In this document: positions 21,512 through 29,571 of the stretch, one piece after another
Layout of the letters: every line of letters begins with the position of its first letter
Position numbering within the stretch: the first letter of the stretch is position 1
DNA from: Streptomyces pseudovenezuelae
GTDB taxonomy: Bacteria; Actinomycetota; Actinomycetes; Streptomycetales; Streptomycetaceae
Direction of reading: 5' to 3'
Length of the DNA: 64,000 bases
Assembly (NCBI RefSeq): GCF_029892565.1
Contig: NZ_JARXVH010000001.1
Location: 372,001 to 436,000, forward strand
Notes under the pieces: model-generated
The model's input: the letters and a program-made list of their open reading frames with translations, nothing else
What the model was told of the DNA's origin: nothing
Databases searched by the model: none
Translations under genes and position numbers: made by a program

Positions 21512-22843
21512 TCACACCCGGTCCGGATCAGCAGGCGGACCCGAGGACGATGTCTGCGACCTTCTGGTGGACCGGTCCATCAGAGAGAGCCCGATGACGG
21601 CGAGGAGCGCGAACCCGGCCGGTATGAGGAAGACGTGGGGCAGACCGAGCGCCGCGACTCCCAGTCCTCCGACGGACCCGCCCAACGCGGAGCTGAGCGC
21701 GGTGGAGCTCATGAAGATCGCGGAAGCGGTGGCCACGGCGCCGGGGAGAAGGCGCTGGGCCATGATGATTCCGAGCGCCGCGAAGACCCCCCACACCCCG
21801 CCCATGAGGATCTGCCCGGCGAAGAGTCCGGGCGCGCTGGCGGTGGTGGCGAAGCAGATGTTGGCGGCGACGCCGAAGCCGGCCGCGACGACCATGAGCC
21901 GCATCATCCCGATTCTTCGGGCGGCCAGGACGGCGAACGGCATCAGCACCAGTTCCACCAGCGGCTGGATGCCGATGATCGCGCCTTCGACCCCGGAGGG
22001 GAAGTGCAGGCGCTCGATCATGTAGATCGGCAGATACGCGTATTTGACCGGCTCGCCCGCGTACACGAACACGTACAGCGCCGTGAACAGCAGCAGTGGT
22101 CGCATCGTCCGCATCTTCGTCCGAAGGGGCGCGGCCGGCCGCACCTTCTTCGGCGACGGGCCCGCGGGCGCCGGTTTCGAGGGCGTCCGGAGCATGCCCA
22201 GCGGCACGAGCTGCGCCAGGGCGAGCAGTGCGGTGGCGAACAGCATGGGCCGTAGTCCGAAGCGGGCCGCGAGGACGGCTCCGGCGGACGGTCCGACGAT
22301 CCAGCCGGCCGTCAGCGCCATCCGCACGACGGAGACCACCCCGTCGCCGACCGGGCTGGGCCGGACGCTCAGCTCGTCGTGGATGGCGGCGAAGATCTGG
22401 GAGGCGGCGCCACCGGCGAACCCAAGGACGACGGCGCTGATGACGAAGGGCATCCACAGCTGCGTCGCGCAGGCGATGCCCGCCCAGCCCAGGAAGCCCG
22501 CGACGGCGCACACGCGAAACAGCCCCAGCCGTCCCCCGGTGCGGTCCGACCGCGCACCGACCAGGTAGCCGGCCACCGGCGCGGTCAGGTTGGTGAGGTA
22601 GAACAGGCCGGCGGTGGTCAGCGAGCCGCCCAGCTCCCTGGTCAGGAACAGGGCGATCTGGGGCGCGGCCGCGGACTGACCCAGCCCCGCCAGAAACAGG
22701 GCGATGGTCGCGCCGCGGTACAGGGGCGAGGCCAGCACCAGTCGGAGTGCGGAGTCCTGTGCCGCCTGCTCGGCCGCCACCACCCCCGGGACCACGTCCT
22801 CGACGGAACCCGACTGCCGCCCGATGTCGTCATGTTGGCTCAT
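21512..22843 (-). CDS. MFS transporter, sugar-efflux (Set) type
   Basis: A 443-residue 12-helix carrier with a central charged loop (SKPAPAGPSPKKVRPAAPLRTKMRTMRP) between the six-helix halves. The sequence SDRTGGRLGLFRV matches the loop 2-3 signature of the family. The overall pattern (YLPIYMIERLHFPSGVEGAIIGIQPLVELVLMP in the second half) resembles SetA/SetB sugar-efflux carriers. It shares no operon with the transpeptidase, which converges on it with an 18-bp gap. The 173-bp upstream gap to the DeoR gene shows no clear operator. Confidence 0.85.
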   Translation of the reverse strand: MSQHDDIGRQSGSVEDVVPGVVAAEQAAQDSALRLVLASPLYRGATIALFLAGLGQSAAAPQIALFLTRELGGSLTTAGLFYLTNLTAPVAGYLVGARSDRTGGRLGLFRVCAVAGFLGWAGIACATQLWMPFVISAVVLGFAGGAASQIFAAIHDELSVRPSPVGDGVVSVVRMALTAGWIVGPSAGAVLAARFGLRPMLFATALLALAQLVPLGMLRTPSKPAPAGPSPKKVRPAAPLRTKMRTMRPLLLFTALYVFVYAGEPVKYAYLPIYMIERLHFPSGVEGAIIGIQPLVELVLMPFAVLAARRIGMMRLMVVAAGFGVAANICFATTASAPGLFAGQILMGGVWGVFAALGIIMAQRLLPGAVATASAIFMSSTALSSALGGSVGGLGVAALGLPHVFLIPAGFALLAVIGLSLMDRSTRRSQTSSSGPPADPDRV

Positions 22844-23016
22844 GCGCGGACCGACGTCCCCCCTGCGGCAGCGAACTCCGCGCTGCCGCGTCCGAATTGA
22901 GGCCGGTCGACGATGGACTCCAGCCAGGCATGGGCTCGTTGCCGCTGAGGCGGCTGTTGCCGGTGTCGAGGTCGATGGTCGGCGCCGGGCGATCGATGCG
23001 CCCCTTGCCGGCCTTG

Positions 23017-23778
23017 TCAGACCGTCTTGACGACGGTGTTCGTGCCTTCGAGCGCGGCGACTTCCTCGGCGGGCGCCGAGGAGTCGGTGACGAGGGTGTG
23101 CAGGAGAGCGGAAGGGCCGACGTAGGCGTGGGCGGTGCGGCCGAGCTTGCTGCCGTCCGCAGCGGCGATGACGCGGCGCGCGGAGGCGATGCTCGCCTTC
23201 TTCACCGCCGCGTCATCGAGGTCGTAGGCGGTCAGGCCCTCGGCCGCGCTCAGGCCGCAACAGCCGATGACCGCGGTGTCGAAGCGCAGCGCCGACAGGG
23301 AGGCGAGCGTGAGAGGGCCGGTGAGAGCCCCCTCGGCGGCGCGGGGCCGTCCGCCGGGCACCATCAGCGTGGTCGAGCCCGGCGCCTCGCCGAACAGGTG
23401 GATGGCCTGGAGCGACAGGGGCATCACCGTGACCGGCCGTTGACGCAGGAGGCGGGCCACCTCCAGGCAGGTGGTGCCACTGTCCAGGAGGACTGTCTCA
23501 CCGTCGGTGATGAGCGAGGCCACCTCGGCCGCGATCCGACGCTTGGCGTCCACGGCCTCGCGGGCGCGCAGCGCGAAGGGCGGCTCCTCGCCCCTGAGCA
23601 GCAGGGTGCGCGCTCCGCCCCGGACGCGTTCGAGAACGCCTTGCGCGGCCAGCGTGTCGAGGTCGCGTCGGATGGTCATCTCCGAGGCACCGGTCAGCTC
23701 GGCGAGGTCCTGGACCGTGGCGCTGCCCGACTCTCCGACGGCCCGGGCGATCAGCCCGTGCCGGTCCGTGTTGGTCAT
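23017..23778 (-). CDS. DeoR/GlpR-family transcriptional regulator
   Basis: A 253-residue sugar-type repressor. The N-terminal helix-turn-helix is SATVQDLAELTGASEMTIRRDLDTLAAQGVLERVRGGA. The C-terminal DeoR sensor domain (VLLDSGTTCLEVARLL, MVPGGRPR, DTAVIGCCGLSAAEGLTAYD, AADGSKLGR) normally binds a phosphorylated sugar. I use the ATG at 23778; an in-frame TTG at 23796 would add six residues. It is divergent from an MFS carrier by 88 bp containing repeated TGAAC half-sites and probably represses that carrier and itself. Confidence 0.9.
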   Translation of the reverse strand: MTNTDRHGLIARAVGESGSATVQDLAELTGASEMTIRRDLDTLAAQGVLERVRGGARTLLLRGEEPPFALRAREAVDAKRRIAAEVASLITDGETVLLDSGTTCLEVARLLRQRPVTVMPLSLQAIHLFGEAPGSTTLMVPGGRPRAAEGALTGPLTLASLSALRFDTAVIGCCGLSAAEGLTAYDLDDAAVKKASIASARRVIAAADGSKLGRTAHAYVGPSALLHTLVTDSSAPAEEVAALEGTNTVVKTV

Positions 23779-23786
23779 ACCGCGAT

Positions 23787-23821
23787 TGAACACCAAGAGA
23801 AATGAACATTCAATGCGTTCA
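23787..23821. promoter_or_regulatory. Candidate DeoR operator: TGAAC/GTTCA half-sites
   Basis: TGAAC occurs at 23787-23791 and 23803-23807, and its inverse GTTCA at 23817-23821; the last two form an inverted repeat with a 9-bp spacer. A related GTTCG lies further on before the carrier gene. The sites sit between the two start codons, as expected for a self-regulating DeoR-family repressor. Confidence 0.5.
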
Positions 23822-23866
23822 CTAAGCTGACTTTCGCACAGAAAAAATGTTCGTTACGGTGGCGGC

Positions 23867-25090
23867 ATGGATCGTTCACTTCGAGCCGCCCGTGTGGCGA
23901 CCTTCACCTACTTCATCCTCTGCGGAACCCTGATGGGCACCTGGGTGGTGCACATCCCCGCCATCGAGGAGCGCGTGAGCATCAGCCACGCGACGTTGGG
24001 GGGCCTGCTGGTGCTGCTGGGGCTCGGGGCCTTCATCGGTATGCAGGTGGCCGGGCGTCTGGCCGACCGCCTCGGGGCGCGCGTGGTGGTCCCCGTCGCC
24101 GGCGTTCTGTGCAGCGCGACCCTGGTGCTGCCCGGCCTGCCCCGTGATCCGGGGACGCTGGCAGGCGCCCTGCTGATCTTCGGCTTCGCCAACGGCTGCC
24201 TGGACGTGAGCATGAACGCCCACGCCGTGCATGTGGAGAAGGCGTACGGCCGACCCGTCATGTCGGCCTTCCACGCCATGTTCTCCGTCGGCGGCGTCAT
24301 CGCCTCGCTCTTCGCAGCGGGTGCCGCGAGCATCCGGATGAGCCCGGCCGCGACCATGGGCATCCTGGGAGCAGCAGGCGTCGTGACCGCACTGGCGTCG
24401 GCACGCGCCCTGCTGCCGGCCACGCCGCCACCCGCCGCCGGCGGCTCCGCGGAAGAGGAGCGGGCACCGGCCGCGAAGCGGCACAGCGCCCCCGGGCGCA
24501 TTGGGATCCTCGCCTGCCTCGCCCTCATCGTCATGCTGTGCGAGGGGGCCGCGAACGACTGGAGCGCCCTGCACCTGAAGGACATTCTCGGCGCACCCGC
24601 GAGCACCGCCGCCTTCGCGTACGGCACCTACGCGGCGGCGATGACCATCGGCCGGCTGCTCGCCGACCGTCTCGTCGCCCGGTTCGGGTCCATGGCCATC
24701 CTGCGCTACGGCTCGGCGACAGCCGCCGTCGGCATCACGATCGCGGCCGTCTCCCCCTGGGTATGGTCCGCGTTCGCCGGATGGGCACTGTTCGGCCTGG
24801 GACTGTCCGGCTGTGTCCCCCAGTTGTTCAGCGCGGCCGGGCACGCCGACCCCTCCGCCGCCGGCGCCAACGTCTCCCGTGTGGCAAGCCTCGGCTACGT
24901 CGGCATGCTTGCCGGCCCTGCCGTCATCGGCTGGATGACCCATCTCGTGGCGCTGAACCACGCCTTCTTGCTGCTGACCCTGCTGTGTGCGATCACCGCT
25001 GCTGCCGCGGGAGTCCTGCGCGCCCAATCCGATCGCACGCGCGAGACGGCACACGGCAGCCACCGACCGCCTGTGCGGCACGACCCCTGA
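23867..25090 (+). CDS. MFS transporter (YbjJ/sugar-carrier type)
   Basis: A 407-residue carrier with 12 predicted membrane helices and a charged central loop (SAEEERAPAAKRHSAPGR). The loop 2-3 motif is GRLADRLGARV, and the second half contains CEGAANDWSALHLKD, a motif seen in YbjJ/FucP-like MFS proteins. It is divergent from the DeoR regulator and is probably induced when that repressor binds its sugar phosphate. The substrate is not readable; a sugar or sugar derivative fits the regulator class. Confidence 0.85.
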   Translation: MDRSLRAARVATFTYFILCGTLMGTWVVHIPAIEERVSISHATLGGLLVLLGLGAFIGMQVAGRLADRLGARVVVPVAGVLCSATLVLPGLPRDPGTLAGALLIFGFANGCLDVSMNAHAVHVEKAYGRPVMSAFHAMFSVGGVIASLFAAGAASIRMSPAATMGILGAAGVVTALASARALLPATPPPAAGGSAEEERAPAAKRHSAPGRIGILACLALIVMLCEGAANDWSALHLKDILGAPASTAAFAYGTYAAAMTIGRLLADRLVARFGSMAILRYGSATAAVGITIAAVSPWVWSAFAGWALFGLGLSGCVPQLFSAAGHADPSAAGANVSRVASLGYVGMLAGPAVIGWMTHLVALNHAFLLLTLLCAITAAAAGVLRAQSDRTRETAHGSHRPPVRHDP

Positions 25091-25195
25091 CACCGTGCCG
25101 CGCAGGCTCGGACAGGACCTGGGCGCCGGGCAGCCACAAATGGCATTCATGGGGTGAACTCACCTGTGGGGTACGGATTTTCCTTGTTTTAACTC

Positions 25196-25249
25196 TTGAC
25201 GACCGGAGTGGCGGGGAGCACATTGGGCGCACTTTGAGAGCGCTCTCAA
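25196..25249 (+). promoter_or_regulatory. Promoter with LacI-type operator for the GH16 gene
   Basis: TTGACG (25196-25201) and CACATT (25219-25224) are separated by 17 bp and would start transcription near 25231. The perfect 16-bp palindrome TTGAGAGCGCTCTCAA follows at 25234-25249, directly after that start. It matches the GAGAGCGCTCTC-type operators of LacI-family sugar repressors in Streptomyces, so bound repressor would block initiation or early elongation. The regulator is not encoded in this window. Confidence 0.75.
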
Positions 25250-25309
25250 GAGTGGTCTCGAAGTGGCACCCGCTCTTCCCCTCCCCTCCGTACCCGAGAG
25301 GCACCCCAC

Positions 25310-26707
25310 ATGCGTGACACCTCCGGAACTCGCCGTAGACGGCGCCCGCTGCGGCGGGCACTCGTCGCCGCTCTCGGCACCCTCGGTCTCGCGGCGGCCG
25401 CCGCGCTGGCCGCCGTCCCCGCCGCGAACGCCTCCGCGCCCACACCCCCGGCGGGCTGGTCGCAGGTCTTCCTCGACGACTTCAACGGCACCGCCGGCAC
25501 CGGCGTGAACACCGCCAACTGGCAGTACGACACCGGGACTTCGTATCCGGGCGGCCCCGCCAACTGGGGCACCGGCGAGGTCGAGACGATGACGAACAGC
25601 ACCACCAACGTCTCGCTCGACGGCTCCGGCAACCTGCGCATCACCCCGGTGCGCAACGCGGCCGGCCAGTGGACCTCGGGCCGCATCGAGACCAACCGCA
25701 CCGACTTCCAGCCCCCGGCCGGCGGCAAGTTGCGCGTCGAGGCCCGCATCCAGATGCCCAACGTCACCGGCACCGCGGCCGAGGGCTACTGGCCGGCGTT
25801 CTGGGCCCTGGGCGCCCCCTACCGCGGCAACTACCAGAACTGGCCGGGCGTCGGCGAGCTGGACATCATGGAGAACGTCCAGGGGCTCAACAAGGTCTGG
25901 GCGACGCTGCATTGCGGCACCAGCCCGGGCGGCCCGTGCAACGAGACGACGGGCATCGGCAATTCGGTCGCCTGCCCCGGCTCGACCTGCCAGTCCGGCT
26001 TCCACACCTACTCCATGGAGTGGGACCGCTCGGTGAGCCCCGAGGCGATCCGCTTCTACGTCGACGGCGTCAACTACCACACGGTGACGGCGAGTCAGGT
26101 GGACGCGACCACCTGGGCCAACGCCACCAACCACGGCTTCTTCCTGATCCTGAACGTGGCGATGGGCGGCGGCTTCCCGGACGCGTTCGGCGGCGGCCTC
26201 GACGGCGACACCCGGTCCGGCGTGCCGATGGTCGTCGACTACGTCCAGGTCCTGTCGGCAAGTGGGAGCGGTACCACACCTCCGCCGACCGGCAACCGGG
26301 ACGCCTACAGCGCCATCCAGGCCGAGTCCTACGACAGCCAGTCCGGCACGGTCCCCGAGACGACCACCGACAGCGGCGGCGGCCAGGACATCGGCTCGCT
26401 CGCCAACGGCGACTGGGCGCAATACAAGGGCGTCAACTTCGGCTCCACGGCGGCCCATCAGTTCGTCGCGCGGGTGGCGAGCGGTGCGGCCTCCGGCGTG
26501 AGCGGCCTGGTCGAGGTGCGCCTCGACAGCCGTACCAGCACCCCCATCGGCAGCTTCGCCCTCGCCAACACGGGCGGCTGGCAGTCCTGGCGGACGGTCC
26601 CGGCCAACATCAGCGCGGTCACGGGCACGCACGACGTCTATCTGACCTTCACCAGCGGCCAGCCGGCTGACTTCGTGAACGTCAACTGGTTCGACTTCGG
26701 GCACTAG
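25310..26707 (+). CDS. Secreted glycoside hydrolase family 16 (endo-beta-1,3-glucanase type) with CBM6
   Basis: A 465-residue exported enzyme. A signal peptide with a basic start and long hydrophobic core ends near ANASA (residue 43). The GH16 domain (about 45-315) has the catalytic motif GELDIMENV (E-x-D-x-x-E), with WPAFWALG upstream and HTYSMEWD downstream, as in bacterial laminarinases. A short SGSGTTPPPTG linker leads to a family 6 carbohydrate-binding module (about 332-464; IQAESYDSQSG, NGDWAQYKGVNFG, VNVNWFDF). It should cut beta-1,3-glucans such as laminarin or fungal wall glucan outside the cell. It is a single gene under the LacI-type operator described above. Confidence 0.93.
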   Translation: MRDTSGTRRRRRPLRRALVAALGTLGLAAAAALAAVPAANASAPTPPAGWSQVFLDDFNGTAGTGVNTANWQYDTGTSYPGGPANWGTGEVETMTNSTTNVSLDGSGNLRITPVRNAAGQWTSGRIETNRTDFQPPAGGKLRVEARIQMPNVTGTAAEGYWPAFWALGAPYRGNYQNWPGVGELDIMENVQGLNKVWATLHCGTSPGGPCNETTGIGNSVACPGSTCQSGFHTYSMEWDRSVSPEAIRFYVDGVNYHTVTASQVDATTWANATNHGFFLILNVAMGGGFPDAFGGGLDGDTRSGVPMVVDYVQVLSASGSGTTPPPTGNRDAYSAIQAESYDSQSGTVPETTTDSGGGQDIGSLANGDWAQYKGVNFGSTAAHQFVARVASGAASGVSGLVEVRLDSRTSTPIGSFALANTGGWQSWRTVPANISAVTGTHDVYLTFTSGQPADFVNVNWFDFGH

Positions 26708-26713
26708 TTCCGG

Positions 26714-27061
26714 CTAGGGACCCGGGGACGCGTCGACATCGCCGTCCCCGGGCACCGCCGTAGCGACATCGGGGCTGGGTGACACCGACGGGACGTCCGC
26801 GGGACGGACCGGCTCCCCCCGTCCCCGGTGCGCCTCCACGAACAGGACGCCGACCACCACGGCGGCCAGGAGGAACAACGCGAGGGCGGTACGGCGGACG
26901 GGGTGAGCGACGGTGAGTCGGAACCGGGCCTGCGCGGACGGCGGGGCGGCGGGTCGCAGATCGAACCGGTCGACGGAGTCGGCCCGGGCGCGCAGGGCGT
27001 CACGCAGCCGTTGTTCGAGGGGATCCGGGTGCGGGCCGGAGCCGGAGTCCTGGTCAATCAT
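26714..27061 (-). CDS. Small single-span membrane protein downstream of a sigma factor
   Basis: 115 residues: a charged N-terminal half (EQRLRDALRARADSVDRFDLRP), one membrane helix (TALALFLLAAVVVGVLFVEA) and a Pro/Asp/Ser-rich outer tail (PSVSPSPDVATAVPGDGD). It starts 27 bp after the sigma-factor stop and is probably co-transcribed. Position and topology fit an anti-sigma factor or accessory membrane protein, but no zinc-binding anti-sigma (ZAS) motif is seen. Its VPGDGD tail motif recurs in the secreted protein on the other side of the sigma gene. Function unknown. Confidence 0.75.
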   Translation of the reverse strand: MIDQDSGSGPHPDPLEQRLRDALRARADSVDRFDLRPAAPPSAQARFRLTVAHPVRRTALALFLLAAVVVGVLFVEAHRGRGEPVRPADVPSVSPSPDVATAVPGDGDVDASPGP

Positions 27062-27088
27062 CGGACGCCTCCGGCATCACGTGTGGCT

Positions 27089-27793
27089 TCATCTCGGGGC
27101 CTCCAACTGTCGGCGCAGGGCAGCCAGTGCCCGGCTCGCGGTGGACTTGACCGCCCCGCGGGACAGTCCCAGGGTGTCGGCGATCTGGGCCTCGCTGAGG
27201 TGGGACCAGTACCGCAGGACCAGCACCTCACGCTGTCGCCGGGTCAGCCGGTGCAGGGCGGCGATCACCTCTCCGTGCTCCTCGCGCAGCAGCACGGGTT
27301 CCTCGGCCGAGGGTGCGTGGCCTTCGCGTTCGGGGACGTGGGCTCGTACCGTGCGGCGGCGGCGCAGGACCGAGCGCGAGGTGTTGACCACGCTCGTCCG
27401 CAGATAGGCGTCGGGGCTGTCCAGGCCGGCCAGCGTCCTGCCGTAGCGGCGGTAGAGCGCGGCGAAGACGTCCTGCACCACGTCCTCCGCCGTGGGGAGG
27501 TCGTCCACCAGGAGCAGGGCCAGGCGGACCAGGTCCAGACGGCGGTGTGAGTAGAGCTCGTCGATACCGGGCTCGTCGAGATCGGCGTAGGCAGCCGGTG
27601 AGCCCGGCACCGACGGTGGCGGCCGGCCCGCCGAGGTCCCCTCTCCCCTTTGCGACAGCCCGCGCACCAGGCGGCCCCACGCCCGGTGCAGTGCGTCCGT
27701 CCAGGTACGGGTGGGGTGAAGTACCGCTCTGTACCCGCCTGTTGGCACACCGTGGGGCTGGGCCGGGGCGGCCGGGATCGTCGCTGCCTTCAT
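27089..27793 (-). CDS. SigE-family ECF RNA polymerase sigma factor
   Basis: A 234-residue sigma factor. Region 2 is ELYSHRRLDLVRLALLLVDDLPTAEDVVQDVFAALYRR, and region 4 is LTRRQREVLVLRYWSHLSEAQIADTLGLSRGAVKSTASRALAALR. About 65 extra residues precede region 2, beyond the usual 170-residue SigE-family length. The ATG at 27793 has AGGAG six bases upstream; the frame is open further upstream but has no good start. It is followed by a small membrane protein and preceded, after a terminator, by a small secreted protein. The signal it answers to is unknown. Confidence 0.9.
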   Translation of the reverse strand: MKAATIPAAPAQPHGVPTGGYRAVLHPTRTWTDALHRAWGRLVRGLSQRGEGTSAGRPPPSVPGSPAAYADLDEPGIDELYSHRRLDLVRLALLLVDDLPTAEDVVQDVFAALYRRYGRTLAGLDSPDAYLRTSVVNTSRSVLRRRRTVRAHVPEREGHAPSAEEPVLLREEHGEVIAALHRLTRRQREVLVLRYWSHLSEAQIADTLGLSRGAVKSTASRALAALRRQLEAPR

Positions 27794-27852
27794 GCATCTC
27801 CTGGACACGATCGTGTTGACACCCTCCGCGCCGAACCACCGGGCGGAGGGAC

Positions 27853-27888
27853 GGTGGAGCCGCCGGACACCCGTCCGGCGGCTCCACC
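27853..27888 (-). terminator. Perfect 16-bp-arm hairpin after the secreted-protein gene
   Basis: GGTGGAGCCGCCGGAC and its exact complement flank a four-base ACCC loop, 17 bp beyond the stop of the secreted protein on the same strand. This is a strong G+C-rich hairpin of the kind that ends transcription in Streptomyces without a U tract. It separates that gene from the sigma-factor gene. Confidence 0.8.
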
Positions 27889-27905
27889 TCAGCCCGGGCT
27901 CCCCG

Positions 27906-28313
27906 TCAGTGCTTGGCGGGAGCGGGCTTGGCCTCCCTGAAGGGGCCGTGCGGGGTGCCGTACTTGTCACCCGGGACGGGCACCGCGGTGACCGCGTCCC
28001 CGTCGCCCGGAACGGGCTCCGCGCAGTCGTCGCCGTCGTAGTAGATGTTCTCGGTGGAGTCGGGCTTGGGGAGGTCGTCGTCCCCGCCCGGCACCGCGTC
28101 GACGGGGTCGGGGTCCGGGTTCGGGTCCGGATCCACGCACACGTCGGTGACGGACACTTGCTTGAGCTTGTGCTGCGGGGCGGACGCGGCGCTGTCGGCG
28201 TGGGCGGTGAGGGTGCCGCCGACGGCGAACGCGGCGGCGGCGACCGTGGCGCCCAGGGCGAGACGGACGCGGCCCGAGCGGAGGCTGTGTCGGAGAGCCT
28301 GACCTGCGGACAT
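27906..28313 (-). CDS. Small secreted acidic protein with Asp-Pro repeats
   Basis: 135 residues with a signal peptide (RVRLALGATVAAAAFAVGGTLTAHA, cleavage probably after AHA). The mature part is very acidic and proline-rich: CVDPDPNPDPDPVDAVPGGDDD and VPGDGDAVTAVPVPGDK, with two cysteines about 35 residues apart. I do not recognise the family. Alternating Asp-Pro may chelate calcium or act as a wall-spanning spacer. The sigma-factor gene lies just downstream on the same strand, and its small membrane protein shares the VPGDGD motif, so the three may form one envelope-linked unit. Confidence 0.7.
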   Translation of the reverse strand: MSAGQALRHSLRSGRVRLALGATVAAAAFAVGGTLTAHADSAASAPQHKLKQVSVTDVCVDPDPNPDPDPVDAVPGGDDDLPKPDSTENIYYDGDDCAEPVPGDGDAVTAVPVPGDKYGTPHGPFREAKPAPAKH

Positions 28314-28519
28314 GTTCTTCCTCGAATCCTCGATGGTGACCGGTCTGTCGGGACGAGCACCACGGGTGGCTTCCCGTGGTGAAGCCCCTGGCCCGGAGGC
28401 GCCTCCACCCGGACAGACGTTCCGGCGGCATCGAGGTCGCAGGTCGAGGAGATTTACCTGGCTACCGGTTTCCGCGGGGCGCCGCGGCCCCGCCCGACCT
28501 CACCGCACCCCGCAGCACC
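28314..28519 (-). promoter_or_regulatory. Upstream region of the secreted acidic protein, with hairpin
   Basis: The 206-bp gap after the AraC gene contains an 8-bp-arm hairpin (ACCACGGG, six-base loop, CCCGTGGT; 28359-28380) and the palindrome GGAGGCGCCTCC (28395-28406). The hairpin may end AraC transcription or sit in the leader of the secreted-protein mRNA. Confidence 0.4.
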
Positions 28520-29425
28520 TCACCGCATCTCCGCCCGGAACCCCGCCGGCGTCAGCTCCGTGTGCTGGTGGAAGAACTTGGTGAAGTTCGCCGCGTCGGG
28601 GAAGCCGATCGCCGCGCCGACGCGGCCGATGGGCATGTCCGTGTGGGCGAGGAGGCGCTTGGCCTCCAGGACGACGCGTTTGTCGATGAAGCCCTTGGGG
28701 GTCTCGCCGGTGGCGGCGCGGACCGCGCGGACGAGGGTGCGGCGGGAGTAGCCGAGGGCGTCGGCGTAGGCGCTGACGCTGTGGTTGGTGGCGAAGCCCT
28801 TCTCGACGGCGTCCCGGAAGAGGGTGAACGTCGTGTCGGCCTGGCCGCGGGCCGCCTCCGCGGAGCTCGCCGCGAGATGGGCGAGGCGGAGCAGGAACGC
28901 GGTCAGTGAGTGGCGCAGGACCGAGGTGTGCAGGCTCAGCGGGAGGGTCGCCGTGTCCTCGTACTCGCGTTGGAGCTGGGTCAGGGACGAGCGCAGGGCT
29001 GTCAGCTGGGGAGGGTCGGGGCGGAGCAGGGGCGGCAGGTCGTAGCGGTAGAGGCCGGTCGCCTCGACCGTGGCGCGCGGGAGGAAGCCGGGCTGCATGG
29101 TCAGGACGGTGCCGCGGTAGTCGTCGAACCGCGAGAAGCGGTGGACCTGGCCGGGGCGGATCCACAGGACGTCGCCGGCCGTCGCCTCGTACTCGGCGAA
29201 GTCGATCATGTGGCGGACCGGTCCCTCGTCGAAGAGCATCACGACATGGAAGTCGATGCGGTGGACGCGGTGCAGCGGGGCATCCGCGTGCCAGGTGCGG
29301 TCGGTGCCCATCGGGCCGACCTGCATACCGACCCCGCACACACTCAGCTCGACCGGGAAGGGAAACGTTCTGATGGCGTCCACGCCGCCTTCACCGTCGC
29401 CACCTTGGGTGGTTCTGTCCGCCAT
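28520..29425 (-). CDS. AraC-family transcriptional regulator
   Basis: About 301 residues: an N-terminal cupin-like ligand-binding domain (RIDFHVVMLFDEGPVRHMIDFAEYEATAGDVLWIRPGQVHRF) and a C-terminal double helix-turn-helix (SVSAYADALGYSRRTLVRAVRAATGETPKGFIDKRVVLEAKRLLAHTDMPIGRVGAAIGFPDAANFTKFFHQHTELTPAGFR). I use the ATG at 29425; an in-frame start at 29485 and a GTG at 29386 are alternatives. It is divergent from the pentose-phosphate operon and so is the obvious candidate regulator of it. Confidence 0.88.
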   Translation of the reverse strand: MADRTTQGGDGEGGVDAIRTFPFPVELSVCGVGMQVGPMGTDRTWHADAPLHRVHRIDFHVVMLFDEGPVRHMIDFAEYEATAGDVLWIRPGQVHRFSRFDDYRGTVLTMQPGFLPRATVEATGLYRYDLPPLLRPDPPQLTALRSSLTQLQREYEDTATLPLSLHTSVLRHSLTAFLLRLAHLAASSAEAARGQADTTFTLFRDAVEKGFATNHSVSAYADALGYSRRTLVRAVRAATGETPKGFIDKRVVLEAKRLLAHTDMPIGRVGAAIGFPDAANFTKFFHQHTELTPAGFRAEMR

Positions 29426-29503
29426 GTCCTTCTCGTGCCGCCTCGATCGCGCCGTCCGTGTCCCACTTTCACCACAGGCTGACACACAGGGACCTTCCCT
29501 CTA

Positions 29504-29537
29504 AAAAGTCAGACTTTTAGTTTTGAACGCGTCAGAC
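29504..29537. promoter_or_regulatory. Candidate AraC operator between the regulator and tkt
   Basis: AAAAGTC and GACTTTT form a perfect dyad around one A (29504-29518), standing out in G+C-rich surroundings. GTCAGAC, part of that dyad, is repeated directly at 29508-29514 and 29531-29537 with a 23-bp period, the direct-repeat spacing that AraC-family monomers favour. The sites lie 35-70 bp before the tkt start. Confidence 0.55.
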
Positions 29538-29571
29538 CAGCTACTCCGCTCCGATCGAGGACTTCTTGAAG

